A DNA stretch of 64,000 nucleotides from DATHZQ01 sp965216945 (GTDB taxonomy: Bacteria; Actinomycetota; Acidimicrobiia; Spongiisociales; UBA5794), in the NCBI GenBank assembly GCA_965216945.1, contig CBDCGU010000003.1, forward strand, positions 2,914,001 to 2,978,000. Reading direction: 5' to 3'. Every line of letters starts with the position of its first letter. Position 1 is the stretch's first letter. Shown here one piece after another: positions 22,690 through 31,528 of the stretch. The notes beneath the pieces are model-generated. The model made no database searches. It was not told the DNA's origin and was given only the letters and a program-made list of their open reading frames with translations. Both the position numbers and the translations under genes were made by a program.

Positions 22690-23985
22690 ATGTCGAACAA
22701 AAGTGCGGCCGTCGGTATCGGTTTGCTCGGAGCCGGAACGGTAGGGGGAACCTTGGTGCGCCGCCTGGTCGAGGACCACGAGGCGATCGCGGCCAAGACC
22801 GGGCTCGATCTCAACGTGAAGCGAGTGGCCGTTCGCGACGCAGCGAAACCCAGACCCTTCTCGGTTCCTGAGGGGGTGCTTTCGCTGGACCCGCACCAGG
22901 TGGTGGCAGATCCCGACGTGGACCTCGTTGTCGAGGTGATGGGTGGTCGCGATCCGGCCGGCGATCTGGTGCTGGCGGCACTCCGTGGCGGCAAGCCGGT
23001 CGTGACAGCCAACAAGGAGCTCATCGCCTCGCGTGGTCCCGAGCTCATCGGCGCAGCGGAAGAGAGCGGAGTGCCGCTGCTGTTCGAGGCGGCGGTTGGT
23101 GGCGGCATCCCCATCATTCGCCCACTGGCGGAGACACTCGCTGGTGAGCAGATCGAGCGTGTCGCCGGCATCGTCAACGGGACCACCAACTACATCCTCA
23201 CCCGGATGAGCCAGGGCGACGACTACGCCGCCGCTCTCGCCGATGCGCAGTCGCTCGGCTACGCCGAGCCCGATCCGACAGCAGACGTCACCGGCGCCGA
23301 CGCCGCAGCGAAAGCGGCGATCTTGGCGTCGCTGGCCTTCGGTACGTGGGTCGGCCTCGACATGGTGCATCACGAAGGCATCGATGGGATCTCGCTGACG
23401 GACATCGAGATGGCCCGGTTCCTCGGTTACGAGGTGAAGCTCCTGGCGATCGCCTCCCGGACCGACGCCGGAACGAGCGCCCGGGTCTATCCCGCGATGG
23501 TCCCCACCGGACACCCGCTGGCGGCGATTCGGGGTGCCACGAACGCGATCTTCATCACGGGGCCCTCGGTCGACGAGTTGCTGTTCGCCGGGCCCGGCGC
23601 AGGCGGTGAGCCGACGGCGACAGCCGTACTCGGTGACGTGATCGATGCGGCGCGCGAGATCCTCGCCGGCGCCGAGGTGGCGCCACGCATCCGATTCTCG
23701 CCGGGGGAGATCGCCGACTTCGGCGACATCGCCACAAAGTGGTACGCACGGATCGAGGTCGAGGACCGCCCCGGCGTGCTGGCGCAGATCGCCGCAGCCT
23801 TCGGCCGCGCCGACGTGAGCATCAAGTCCATGTGGCAGGAGGACGAGGACAGCGGCGCCACGCTGTTGATCATCACGCACCGGGCGCCCGAGATCCAGCA
23901 ACGCAAGGCGGTCGACGCCATTCGGGGCCTCGATGTCGTGCGTAGCGTGGCAGCCACACTCCGGGTCGAGAGCAACGAGCCGTAG
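22690..23985 (+). CDS. hom: Homoserine dehydrogenase
   Basis: A 431-residue enzyme that reduces aspartate semialdehyde to homoserine for threonine and methionine synthesis. The NAD(P) site is IGLLGAGTVGG near residues 10-20, the family block GIVNGTTNYILTRM lies near residue 160, and the catalytic lysine falls in the AKAAILASLAF region. The C-terminus is an ACT domain (VEDRPGVLAQIAAAFGRADV), which usually gives threonine feedback inhibition. The ATG at 22690 is chosen by the domain start and the TACCAT box. thrC and thrB are not adjacent. Confidence 0.95.
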   Translation: MSNKSAAVGIGLLGAGTVGGTLVRRLVEDHEAIAAKTGLDLNVKRVAVRDAAKPRPFSVPEGVLSLDPHQVVADPDVDLVVEVMGGRDPAGDLVLAALRGGKPVVTANKELIASRGPELIGAAEESGVPLLFEAAVGGGIPIIRPLAETLAGEQIERVAGIVNGTTNYILTRMSQGDDYAAALADAQSLGYAEPDPTADVTGADAAAKAAILASLAFGTWVGLDMVHHEGIDGISLTDIEMARFLGYEVKLLAIASRTDAGTSARVYPAMVPTGHPLAAIRGATNAIFITGPSVDELLFAGPGAGGEPTATAVLGDVIDAAREILAGAEVAPRIRFSPGEIADFGDIATKWYARIEVEDRPGVLAQIAAAFGRADVSIKSMWQEDEDSGATLLIITHRAPEIQQRKAVDAIRGLDVVRSVAATLRVESNEP

Positions 23986-23989
23986 CCCT

Positions 23990-24044
23990 CGCCCGAAGCT
24001 CGCTTCGGGCGTATCCAGATCCGTTTCCTGCGTCCGCCGGTGGG
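23990..24044 (+). repeat. Hairpin-headed intergenic repeat, copy A
   Basis: Starts with CGCCCGAAGC-TC-GCTTCGGGCG, the likely hom terminator, followed by a 33-nt tail containing CAGATCCGTTTCCTGCGTCC. The tail matches copy B at about 28 of 33 positions. Confidence 0.65.
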
Positions 24045-24221
24045 CGTCGGCGGATTCGAGCGTCGCACAGCTTTGCCGTGAGTTTCCCGCGTGCCTGCGC
24101 AGCGGGCCTCAGGGGGAGTTTGAGGGGGTGGGCTCCTGCGCACCCCCTCAATCGGGTCGCAGCGACATGTGCGGTGCGGCCCGCTTGGGGAACCAGCCCG
24201 GCGAAGCCGGACGTCTCAGCT

Positions 24222-24276
24222 CGCTCGAAGCCTGCTTCGAGCGATTTCAGATCCGTTTCTTGCGTCCGGCGGTGGG
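24222..24276 (+). repeat. Hairpin-headed intergenic repeat, copy B
   Basis: CGCTCGAAGC-CT-GCTTCGAGCG followed by a 33-nt tail with CAGATCCGTTTCTTGCGTCC. The 22-nt hairpin is identical, in reverse orientation, to the one at 31529-31550. Confidence 0.65.
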
Positions 24277-24445
24277 TGCGTTACACTTCTCCTCGTTCTC
24301 CAATCCCGCGCCGGACGTCCGCACGTCTACGGCGCCCGGATACCCCACGAGCCTCGCTCGCGAATCACGTCCGGTATCCGCAAGGAGACTCCAGCATCGG
24401 GTTGTTCCGACCTGATTCCAAGTGCCGAAAGGGGCGTCAGTCGAT

Positions 24446-25957
24446 ATGACGACACGGGCCAAGCTGCAAGAGTTGGGTCTTGCCGAGCTGCGTGCCATGG
24501 CCGGCCAAGTGGAGGTCGAGCACGAGGGGCTTCAGAAGTCGAAGCTCATTGCGGCGATTCTCGAGTCCGACAAGTTCGACGCCTCGATGGTGCCTGACAC
24601 CGCCGAGTCGGAGAACGGGGATGCCGCGGACGCTGCCGGCGGCGACCAGGAGGCGGACCAGTCCGGCACGTCTGCAGACGGCAAGGGCGGAGGCCCTGCC
24701 AAGGCCGAGAAGTCCGATGGCGGAGATCGACAGCAACGTGGCGGCCAGCAACGCAATCAGCAGGGTGAACGCGGCGAGGGAGGCCGGCGGCGTCGCAGGC
24801 GCGGCCGCGGCGGCCAGCAGGAGCCCATCGACGAATCACAACTCGAAGTGCGTGAAGGCATCCTCGACATCCTTCCCGAGGGCTACGGCTTCCTGCGGTG
24901 CACCGGCTACCTGCCTGGTGAGAAGGACGTCTACGTGCCCGCCAACCAGATCCGGAAGAACCGTCTCCGCAAAGGTGACATCTGCACCGGCCCGGTGCGC
25001 CCCGCCCGGGCGCAGGAGAAGTTCCCGGCCCTGGTCCGTGTGGTCACCGTCAACGGGATCGGTCCGGAAGAGGCCAAGGATCGCAAGCGATTCAGCGACC
25101 TGACACCGCTGTTCCCCGACGAGCGACTTCGCCTCGAGGTCGACGGGCAGGCCAACCACATCCTGCCCCGTATCGTCGACATCATCGCCCCCATCGGCAA
25201 GGGTCAGCGCGGCCTGATCGTCTCGCCCCCGAAGGCCGGAAAGACGACCGTGCTCAAGGAGATCGCCAACTCCATCACGGCGAACAATCCCGAATGCCAT
25301 CTCATGGTCGTGCTCGTCGACGAGCGGCCGGAAGAGGTCACCGACATGCAGCGGTCGGTGAAGGGTGAGGTCATCTACTCCACCTTCGACCGGCCCGCTG
25401 ACGAGCACACCCAGGTCTCCGAGCTCGCCATCGAGCGGGCAAAGCGTCTGGTGGAGGTCGGAACCGACGTCGTGATCCTGCTCGACTCGATCACACGTCT
25501 TGCTCGTGCCCACAACCTGGCGACACCGGCGAGTGGCCGGATCCTCTCGGGTGGTGTCGACTCGACGGCGCTCTACCCGCCGAAGCGGTTCTTCGGTGCG
25601 GCGCGCAACATCGAAGAGGGCGGCAGCTTGACCATCCTGGGCACTGCCCTCGTCGAGACCGGTTCGCGAATGGACGAGGTGATCTTCGAGGAGTTCAAGG
25701 GCACGGGCAACATGGAGTTGCGGCTCGACCGCAAGCTCGCCGACAAGCGCATCTACCCGGCGATCGATGTCGAAGCCAGCGGCACCCGCCGCGAGGAGTT
25801 GCTGTTCCACAAGGACGAGCTCGTCGAGGTGTGGAAGCTGCGCCGGGTGCTTCTCGCCCTGGAGCCGGGAGCGGCTCTCGAGCTGCTCATCGACCGGCTC
25901 AAGAGCACCAAGTCCAACGCCGAGTTCCTCGCCAGCATCGCCAAGAGCGGCAAGTAG
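24446..25957 (+). CDS. rho: Transcription termination factor Rho
   Basis: A 503-residue hexameric RNA helicase that ends transcription. Order of domains: SAP-like N-terminus (TRAKLQELGLAELRAMAGQ), then an acidic and Gly/Gln/Arg-rich insertion (about residues 45-125, ending in GGRRRRRRGRGG) typical of actinobacterial Rho, a cold-shock-like RNA-binding domain (LPEGYGFLRCTGYLPGEKDVYV), and the RecA-like motor with Walker A PPKAGKTT. The ATG at 24446 follows GAAAGGGG; GTG 24422 would add eight residues. The long hairpin-rich leader may support autoregulation. rpmE and prfA follow, a common actinobacterial order. Confidence 0.96.
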   Translation: MTTRAKLQELGLAELRAMAGQVEVEHEGLQKSKLIAAILESDKFDASMVPDTAESENGDAADAAGGDQEADQSGTSADGKGGGPAKAEKSDGGDRQQRGGQQRNQQGERGEGGRRRRRRGRGGQQEPIDESQLEVREGILDILPEGYGFLRCTGYLPGEKDVYVPANQIRKNRLRKGDICTGPVRPARAQEKFPALVRVVTVNGIGPEEAKDRKRFSDLTPLFPDERLRLEVDGQANHILPRIVDIIAPIGKGQRGLIVSPPKAGKTTVLKEIANSITANNPECHLMVVLVDERPEEVTDMQRSVKGEVIYSTFDRPADEHTQVSELAIERAKRLVEVGTDVVILLDSITRLARAHNLATPASGRILSGGVDSTALYPPKRFFGAARNIEEGGSLTILGTALVETGSRMDEVIFEEFKGTGNMELRLDRKLADKRIYPAIDVEASGTRREELLFHKDELVEVWKLRRVLLALEPGAALELLIDRLKSTKSNAEFLASIAKSGK

Positions 25958-26006
25958 CAGGCTGATCGCAGCGACTACAGTTTGCGGCCGACCAGGAGAA
26001 TCGAAC

Positions 26007-26300
26007 GTGAAATCTGATCTACATCCGGAGTACAGGTACGTCGTGTTCCAGGACACTTCGTCTGACTTCCGCTTCTTGACCCGCTCCACCATTCGGACGT
26101 CGGAGACGACGGAATGGGAAGACGGTGAGACGTATCCCCTCGCCAAGGTCGAGATCTCGAGCCAGAGCCACCCGTTCTACACCGGCAAGCAGATCCTCGT
26201 GGACTCCGGGGGCCGTGTGGAGCGCTTCCGCCGCCGCTACGCCAAGGTCGGTGTCGACACGGAGGCGAAGGCGCCCGGGGCCCCGGCCGATCAGGCCTAG
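26007..26300 (+). CDS. rpmE2: 50S ribosomal protein L31 type B
   Basis: A 97-residue bL31. It starts MKSDLHPEYRYVVFQDTSSDF and has the conserved VEISSQSHPFYTGKQ and GRVERFRRRYAK. The zinc-binding cysteines of type A are absent, so it is the zinc-independent type B form; a short Ala/Pro-rich tail follows. The GTG at 26007 has AGGAGAA 5-6 nt upstream. It lies between rho and a DUF1385 gene, as is usual in actinobacteria. Confidence 0.92.
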   Translation: MKSDLHPEYRYVVFQDTSSDFRFLTRSTIRTSETTEWEDGETYPLAKVEISSQSHPFYTGKQILVDSGGRVERFRRRYAKVGVDTEAKAPGAPADQA

Positions 26301-26416
26301 CGCCGCGACGTTGGAACGCCCGCTGCCCTCGCTGCCGGACGTCCAGAGAAAGAACCAGATCTGAGATCATGACGATCTGACGACTCACGTCTCGGCTACA
26401 AGAGGATTGCGATCAC

Positions 26417-27355
26417 ATGAGTAGGGCACCCAACGCAAGCGTCGGCGGGCAGGCTGTGCTCGAGGGCGTCATGATGCGTGCTCCGAATCGGTGGGCGGTC
26501 GCGGTTCGCCGGCCAGATGGCGTGATCGAGGCGGTGGCGCACGAATTGCCGCGGCTGTCGGCCCGCTCGGTGTGGGCTCGGATCCCGTTCTTTCGAGGCA
26601 TCATGGTGCTCGTCGAGTCGCTGCAGCTCGGCTTTCGGGCGCTGTCGTGGTCGGCGCAGAAGTCAGGGGACGAGGAGGAGGAGCTTTCCCGCGGCCAGGT
26701 GCTCTTGACGATGGGCTTCGCCATCGTGTTCGCACTGGTGCTCTTCGTCGGCGCACCGGTGTTCGCCGCCAACTTCCTCAAGCAGTTCGTCAACGACTCG
26801 TCGATCGCGTTCGTCGTCATCGACGGCCTCATCCGGATCGCCCTCATCGTCGGCTACATCTGGGCGATCTCTCGAGCGAAGGAAATCCAACGCGTATTCG
26901 AGTATCACGGCGCCGAGCACATGACGATCCATGCCTACGAGAACGGCGACCCACTCACCCTGGACGCCATTTCCGGCTACAGCCCGCGCCATCCCCGCTG
27001 CGGGACCTCCTTCATCATCATCGTGGCGATGGTGGCGTTCTTCGTGTTCCTCCTGCTGGCCCCGCTGTCGTTCGGCTGGCAGGTGGCGGCCCGCATCGTC
27101 ATGATTCCCGTGATCGCGGGTGCCTCCTACGAGGTGCTCAAGGCCGCGGCGGGGAGACGCTGGCTTGCGTTCGCCAGCAAGCCGGGGATCTGGCTTCAGG
27201 CGATCACGACGAAGCAGCCGGACGGGGAGCAGATCGAGGTTGCCGTCGCCAGCCTGCTGGCTGCCTTGACCGACGACGAGCGGGCGGACGTGACGGACCG
27301 GGGCCCGGTCGCAGAGGGGGCGCTCGACGTCGAGGTCGCTCCCGAGTCGATCTGA
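26417..27355 (+). CDS. DUF1385 family membrane protein (YqhQ-like)
   Basis: A 312-residue membrane protein of the DUF1385 family. The N-terminus SVGGQAVLEGVMMRAPNRW is diagnostic, followed by two membrane segments (about residues 95-115 and 130-150), the conserved EYHGAEHMTIHAYENG and SPRHPRCGTSFI, and two more membrane segments. Function is not established. Its position between rpmE and prfA is conserved in Firmicutes and actinobacteria. The stop codon shares a base with the prfA start, so the two are coupled. Confidence 0.85.
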   Translation: MSRAPNASVGGQAVLEGVMMRAPNRWAVAVRRPDGVIEAVAHELPRLSARSVWARIPFFRGIMVLVESLQLGFRALSWSAQKSGDEEEELSRGQVLLTMGFAIVFALVLFVGAPVFAANFLKQFVNDSSIAFVVIDGLIRIALIVGYIWAISRAKEIQRVFEYHGAEHMTIHAYENGDPLTLDAISGYSPRHPRCGTSFIIIVAMVAFFVFLLLAPLSFGWQVAARIVMIPVIAGASYEVLKAAAGRRWLAFASKPGIWLQAITTKQPDGEQIEVAVASLLAALTDDERADVTDRGPVAEGALDVEVAPESI

Positions 27356-28446
27356 TGGATGCGCAACTCCGCTCCAAGCTCGACGAGCTCAAGGCGGCAT
27401 ACGAGCAGACGCTCGAGCAGCTGGCGGACCCCGAGGTGCTGGCCGACCAGGACCGCTACCGCGACGTCTCCATTCGCCACAGCGAGCTCAAACAGGTCGC
27501 GGATGCCTACACGAGCTACGACGAGTCGGCGGCCGAGATCGCGGAGGCCGAGCAGCTCGCCGAGACCGAGACGGATCCCGAATCGAAGGCCTACTTCGAG
27601 ACGGTGGCCAGGGAGCATCGGTCGCGGCTCGAGGAGCTCGACGGCGAGCTGCGAAGGATGCTGGTTCCCCGGGACCCCAACGACGACAAGGATGTCATCG
27701 TCGAGCTGCGCGCTGCGGTGGGCGGTGACGAGGCGGCACTCTGGGGTGCCGACCTGTATCGCATGTACTCCCGGTTCGCCGAGCGCATGGGGTGGAAGAT
27801 CGACCCCATCGGCACGTCGGTCACCGGCGGCGGCGGGCTCAAAGACGCCACCTTCGCCGTGAAAGGCAAAGGTGCCTACTCCCGTTTCAAGTACGAGGCC
27901 GGTCCGCACCGCGTACAGCGCGTGCCGAAGACGGAATCGCAGGGGCGCATTCACACCTCCGTGGCCACTGTCGCCGTCCTCCCGGAAGCCGAAGACGTCG
28001 AAGTGAACATCCACGACAACGATCTCGAGATCGAGACTTTCCGCTCCACCGGTCCGGGTGGCCAGTCGGTCAACACCACCGACTCGGCCGTGCGGATCAA
28101 GCACATACCGACGGGCATCGTCGTGTCCTGTCAGGACGAGAAGTCCCAATTGCAGAACAAGCTCAAGGCCATGCGCGTGCTGCGCGCCCGCTTGTACCAG
28201 GCGCAGCTCAGCGAGCAACTGGGCGAGCGCGCCTCGGCTCGCAAGGAGCAGGTGGGCAGCGGCGAGCGGTCCGAGAAGATCCGCACGTACAACTTCAAGG
28301 AGAATCGGGTCACCGACCATCGTGTCGGGCTCACCCTCCACGCCCTCGGCGAGATCCTCGACGGCGATCTCACCGGATTCCACGAGGCGTTGATCGCCCA
28401 GGAGGCCACGGAACGGCTCGCTCAGGCCGAACCCGACGCGGGATGA
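27355..28446 (+). CDS. prfA: Peptide chain release factor 1
   Basis: A 363-residue RF1 that reads UAA and UAG stop codons. Domain 1 is the helical N-terminus, the codon-recognition region contains the RF1 segment HRVQRVPKTESQGRIHTS, and the catalytic GGQ loop is STGPGGQSVNTT near residue 234. The ATG overlaps the DUF1385 stop (TGATG), and its own stop overlaps the prmC start (ATGA). The neighbouring methyltransferase modifies the GGQ glutamine, so substrate and modifier are cotranslated. Confidence 0.96.
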   Translation: MDAQLRSKLDELKAAYEQTLEQLADPEVLADQDRYRDVSIRHSELKQVADAYTSYDESAAEIAEAEQLAETETDPESKAYFETVAREHRSRLEELDGELRRMLVPRDPNDDKDVIVELRAAVGGDEAALWGADLYRMYSRFAERMGWKIDPIGTSVTGGGGLKDATFAVKGKGAYSRFKYEAGPHRVQRVPKTESQGRIHTSVATVAVLPEAEDVEVNIHDNDLEIETFRSTGPGGQSVNTTDSAVRIKHIPTGIVVSCQDEKSQLQNKLKAMRVLRARLYQAQLSEQLGERASARKEQVGSGERSEKIRTYNFKENRVTDHRVGLTLHALGEILDGDLTGFHEALIAQEATERLAQAEPDAG

Positions 28447-29264
28447 GCGACGTCGCCCGTCGCGGGCTCGATGTCATCGCGGGCGTCCGGGACCTGCCTC
28501 AGCACGAGACACGCAGACTTCTGCTGACCGCCACCGGCTGGTCGAGCGAGCAGCTGTATGCGGGACGCAAGCTCACCGACGACCAGCGAGAGCGACTCGA
28601 CGCCATGATCGCCAGGCGTCGTCGTGGCGAGCCGCTCCAGCACATCGAAGGAACCTGTGACTTCGGACCACTCGCGCTGCGGTGTGACGGGCGAGCCTTG
28701 ATTCCGCGGCCGGAGACGGAGCAGCTCTGGGAGCTGGCCGTTGCGCAGTTTGTCGAGCCTCCCGGCATCGTCGTCGACGTCGGGACCGGTAGCGGGTGCT
28801 TGGCGCTGGCATGCAAACACCAATGGCCATCCGCCGTCGTCTACGCCACGGACACGTCCCAGGCAGCGCTCACGCTGGCGGCGGAGAACGTCGCCCTGAC
28901 CGGTCTCGATGTCACGCTGCTGTTGGGGGACCTGCTGTCGGCGCTGCCGGCCGCGCTCACCGGGGCGGTGGATCTGATCATCAGCAACCCGCCGTATCTG
29001 TCGAAGGGAGAGCTGGCGACCCTCGACACCGAGGTACGTGAACACGAACCGATCGAGGCGTTGGTGTCCGGGAACGACGGGCTGGAGGTGCTCGACCGCC
29101 TCGCCTCCGATGCCACGCAGTGGCTGCGGCGGGGAGGTGTGATCGCCTGTGAGATCTCGGAGTTCCGCGCCGAGGAATCGGGGGCCCTCTTTGCGCGATA
29201 CGGTGCAGAGGTCCTGCCCGACCTGACGGGTCGTGCCCGATTCGTGGTCGGAAGGGCACCGTGA
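28443..29264 (+). CDS. prmC: Release factor glutamine methyltransferase
   Basis: A 273-residue SAM-dependent enzyme that N5-methylates the glutamine of the release-factor GGQ motif. The N-terminal helical domain recognises the factor; the Rossmann part has VVDVGTGSGCLAL for SAM binding and the catalytic ISNPPYLSK with Asn near residue 181. It overlaps prfA by 4 nt, the standard arrangement. The next gene, tsaC, starts 68 bp later behind its own ribosome-binding site. Confidence 0.93.
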   Translation: MSDVARRGLDVIAGVRDLPQHETRRLLLTATGWSSEQLYAGRKLTDDQRERLDAMIARRRRGEPLQHIEGTCDFGPLALRCDGRALIPRPETEQLWELAVAQFVEPPGIVVDVGTGSGCLALACKHQWPSAVVYATDTSQAALTLAAENVALTGLDVTLLLGDLLSALPAALTGAVDLIISNPPYLSKGELATLDTEVREHEPIEALVSGNDGLEVLDRLASDATQWLRRGGVIACEISEFRAEESGALFARYGAEVLPDLTGRARFVVGRAP

Positions 29265-29332
29265 TCGGCGGCTCGCATCTCGCAGCGGTTGCTAGCGTCA
29301 AAGTCGAGTTCGCTAACAGCGCGAGGTGAACG

Positions 29333-29899
29333 ATGAGGACCATCGACGAGGCGATAGCGGCGCTTCGAGACGGAGAAATCGTTGGCGTGCCGACGGACAC
29401 GCTCTACGGCTTGGCCGCCGATCCGTTTCGCGAGGACGCTCTCGATGCGATCTTCGAGCTCAAGGGCCGTCCGGCCCACAAACCGCTGGCGATCCTGTGC
29501 GCCTCGATCGAGCAGGGCATGACGCTTGCCTCCTTCTCGGACCGGGCGCTCGAGCTCGCCGAACGGCACTGGCCGGGGGCTCTGACCCTGGTCCTGCCTC
29601 GACTCGATACCGCACCGGACTGGCTCGGTCACCAAGGACGTCGCACCGTGGGCCTCCGCTGTCCGGACCACCCGACGGCGCTGGCGCTGCTGGAGAAGTC
29701 CGGCCCCCTCGTGGTGACCTCAGCCAACTTGAGCGGCCATGAGTCCGTCGTCGACGACGAGGAGGCGGCCGCCCTGTTCGGCGACGCCGTGGCCGTCTAC
29801 CTCGAAGGCACAGCGCCGGGTGGTCAGGCCAGCACGATCATCGATCTCACCGAACCCAGCCCCCTCACGCTGCGCGACGGCCCGGTCCCTCCCGCCTGA
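29333..29899 (+). CDS. tsaC: L-threonylcarbamoyladenylate synthase
   Basis: A 188-residue YrdC-domain enzyme that makes threonylcarbamoyl-AMP from threonine, bicarbonate and ATP for the t6A modification at position 37 of ANN-decoding tRNAs. Conserved blocks are VGVPTDTLYGLAADP, ELKGRPAHKPLAI, WPGALTLVLP and VTSANLSG. It lacks the C-terminal Sua5 domain, so it is the short TsaC type. The ATG at 29333 follows GAGGTGA. It comes after prmC, an order seen widely in bacteria. Confidence 0.92.
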   Translation: MRTIDEAIAALRDGEIVGVPTDTLYGLAADPFREDALDAIFELKGRPAHKPLAILCASIEQGMTLASFSDRALELAERHWPGALTLVLPRLDTAPDWLGHQGRRTVGLRCPDHPTALALLEKSGPLVVTSANLSGHESVVDDEEAAALFGDAVAVYLEGTAPGGQASTIIDLTEPSPLTLRDGPVPPA

Positions 29900-30248
29900 G
29901 CCCTGCTGTCCTTCCGGGGGCGTTCGGGCGCCACGCCAGGCTGGACGCACTGTCGTTGCCGGGCGCGGCTTCGCAGGTGGGACGCCGCTCGTGTGTCACG
30001 CGGCGCTGGTATTCGATCCGATCTGACGTCCGGCAGCGCCCGAGCTCCGCTCAGCTCGTGCTCCGTCTCAACCTTGGCGATTTTCGGGCGAGTCAGCGGC
30101 GTTGCTGGCAAGAACGCAGGACGCAGGCGCATTCGTGCAATGCGTCAAGGACGAGGACGCCGCCAGCTGCGGTCCTGGCCGTCCCGAACGCGGCAAATGT
30201 TGTGCGACGGGGCACTAGCCTCCCGCGGACACGGCTCGGAGGCTCCAC
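29900..30248. other. 349-bp spacer between tsaC and glyA
   Basis: No gene that I can support. It has CGAGCT-N6-AGCTCG (30041-30058), a possible tsaC terminator, and a hairpin over the glyA ribosome-binding site (30217-30244). Confidence 0.45.
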
Positions 30249-30251
30249 TTG
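30217..30251 (+). promoter_or_regulatory. Hairpin covering the glyA ribosome-binding site
   Basis: AGCCTCC (30217-30223) pairs with GGAGGCT (30238-30244). The second arm is the GGAGG ribosome-binding site located 6 nt before the TTG start at 30249, so the stem would block initiation. Confidence 0.4.
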
Positions 30252-31520
30252 ACTGACACCCGCCCCATCGAAGAGGTCGACCCGACGCTCGCCGCACTGA
30301 TCGAGCGAGACGCCGAGCGGCAACGGACCAAGATCCAGCTCATCGCCTCCGAGAACCTGGTCGGCTACGCCATGATGCAGGCGTCGGGCTCCGTGCTCAC
30401 CAACAAGTACTCGGAGGGCTATCCGGGACGGCGGTACTACGAGGGCTGTCAAGTCGTCGACGAGATCGAGCAGCTGGCGATCGACCGCGCCAAGGCGCTG
30501 TTCGGCGCCGAGCACGCCAACGTACAGGCGCACAGTGGCTCGCAAGCCAACATCGCCGTGTATCTCTCCCTGCTGCAACCTGGCGACACGATTCTGGGCA
30601 TGAGGCTGGATCAGGGTGGTCACCTCACCCATGGCTCGCCCGTGAACTTCTCCGGAAGGCTGTTCAACGTCGTTGCCTACGGACTCGACGAGAAGACCGA
30701 GCGCATCGACTACGACGAAGTCCGCCGCTTGGCCCACGAGCACCGCCCCAAGCTCATCGTTGCCGGCTACTCGTCGTACTCGCGCATCATCGACTGGTCG
30801 ATCTTCCGGGAGATCGCAGATGAGGTCGGCGCCGTCTACATGGTGGACGCCGCACACATCATCGGGCTCATCGCCGGTGGCGCCCACCCCAACCCGGTGC
30901 CCCATGCCCACATCGTCACGGCAACGACGCACAAGGCGCTGCGCGGCCCCCGGGGCGGATTGATCCTCTCGACCGAGGAATACGCCAGGGGCATCGACAA
31001 GGCCGTATTCCCTCTCGGGCAGGGTGGGGCCATCAACAGCCAGATCGGCGCCAAGGCGCTCTGCTTCGAGTTGGCGAGCAAGCCGGAGTTCGCCGACTAC
31101 GCCCATCAGATCGTGAAGAACGCAGCCGAGCTCGCCGACAGCATGGCGGGGGAGGGGGCACGCATCGTCGCCGGCGGAACCGACAACCACATGTTCCTCG
31201 TGGATCTTCGGTCGATCGATCCCGAGCTCACCGGCAAGACCGCGGCAAGGACGCTCGACGATGTCGGAATCACGCTCAACTTCAACACGATCCCGAACGA
31301 TCCGCGCAAGCCGGCGGTGGCGAGTGGCGTGCGGATCGGCACCCCGTCGGTGACGACGACCGGCATGAAGGAGCCGGAGATGCGGCGGCTCGGTGCGCTG
31401 ATGGTCGAGGTGCTGCGCAATCACGAGGACGATCTTGCCCTCAAGCAACTCGAAGGCAGGATCGCCGAGCTCTCAGCCGAGTTCCCCGGCTATCCCGACG
31501 GCTTCCCCGGCCACGTGTGA
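30249..31520 (+). CDS. glyA: Serine hydroxymethyltransferase
   Basis: A 423-residue PLP enzyme that interconverts serine and glycine with tetrahydrofolate. It has the family blocks LIASENLVG, NKYSEGYPGRRYY, HSGSQANIAVY and the PLP lysine motif ATTHKALRGPRGG. In this motif Ala replaces the usual Thr after the lysine, and YMVDAAHI replaces the usual VDMAHIAG form, so it is a slightly divergent SHMT. The start is TTG with GGAGG 6 nt upstream; translation may be limited by a hairpin. It is transcribed alone and ends in a palindromic terminator. Confidence 0.94.
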   Translation: MTDTRPIEEVDPTLAALIERDAERQRTKIQLIASENLVGYAMMQASGSVLTNKYSEGYPGRRYYEGCQVVDEIEQLAIDRAKALFGAEHANVQAHSGSQANIAVYLSLLQPGDTILGMRLDQGGHLTHGSPVNFSGRLFNVVAYGLDEKTERIDYDEVRRLAHEHRPKLIVAGYSSYSRIIDWSIFREIADEVGAVYMVDAAHIIGLIAGGAHPNPVPHAHIVTATTHKALRGPRGGLILSTEEYARGIDKAVFPLGQGGAINSQIGAKALCFELASKPEFADYAHQIVKNAAELADSMAGEGARIVAGGTDNHMFLVDLRSIDPELTGKTAARTLDDVGITLNFNTIPNDPRKPAVASGVRIGTPSVTTTGMKEPEMRRLGALMVEVLRNHEDDLALKQLEGRIAELSAEFPGYPDGFPGHV

Positions 31521-31528
31521 TGGAGTTT

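Larger units (their letters stand above)
23986..24445. other. 460-bp hom-rho spacer with repeats and hairpins
   Basis: No gene. It contains a 55-nt repeat in two copies (23990-24044, 24222-24276) and, between them, a perfect 11-bp hairpin TTGAGGGGGTG-N10-CACCCCCTCAA (24120-24151). The right half should be the 5' leader of rho. Confidence 0.55.

Noticed and set aside
24247..24498. 83-residue minus-strand frame in the hom-rho spacer ending RKKRI
   Set aside because: It runs antisense into the rho start, has no start signal, and its end lies in the repeated element. Treated as repeat sequence.
29900..30248. Possible small gene between tsaC and glyA
   Set aside because: Several short frames exist on both strands, but none has a ribosome-binding site, a leaderless -10 box or a recognisable sequence.
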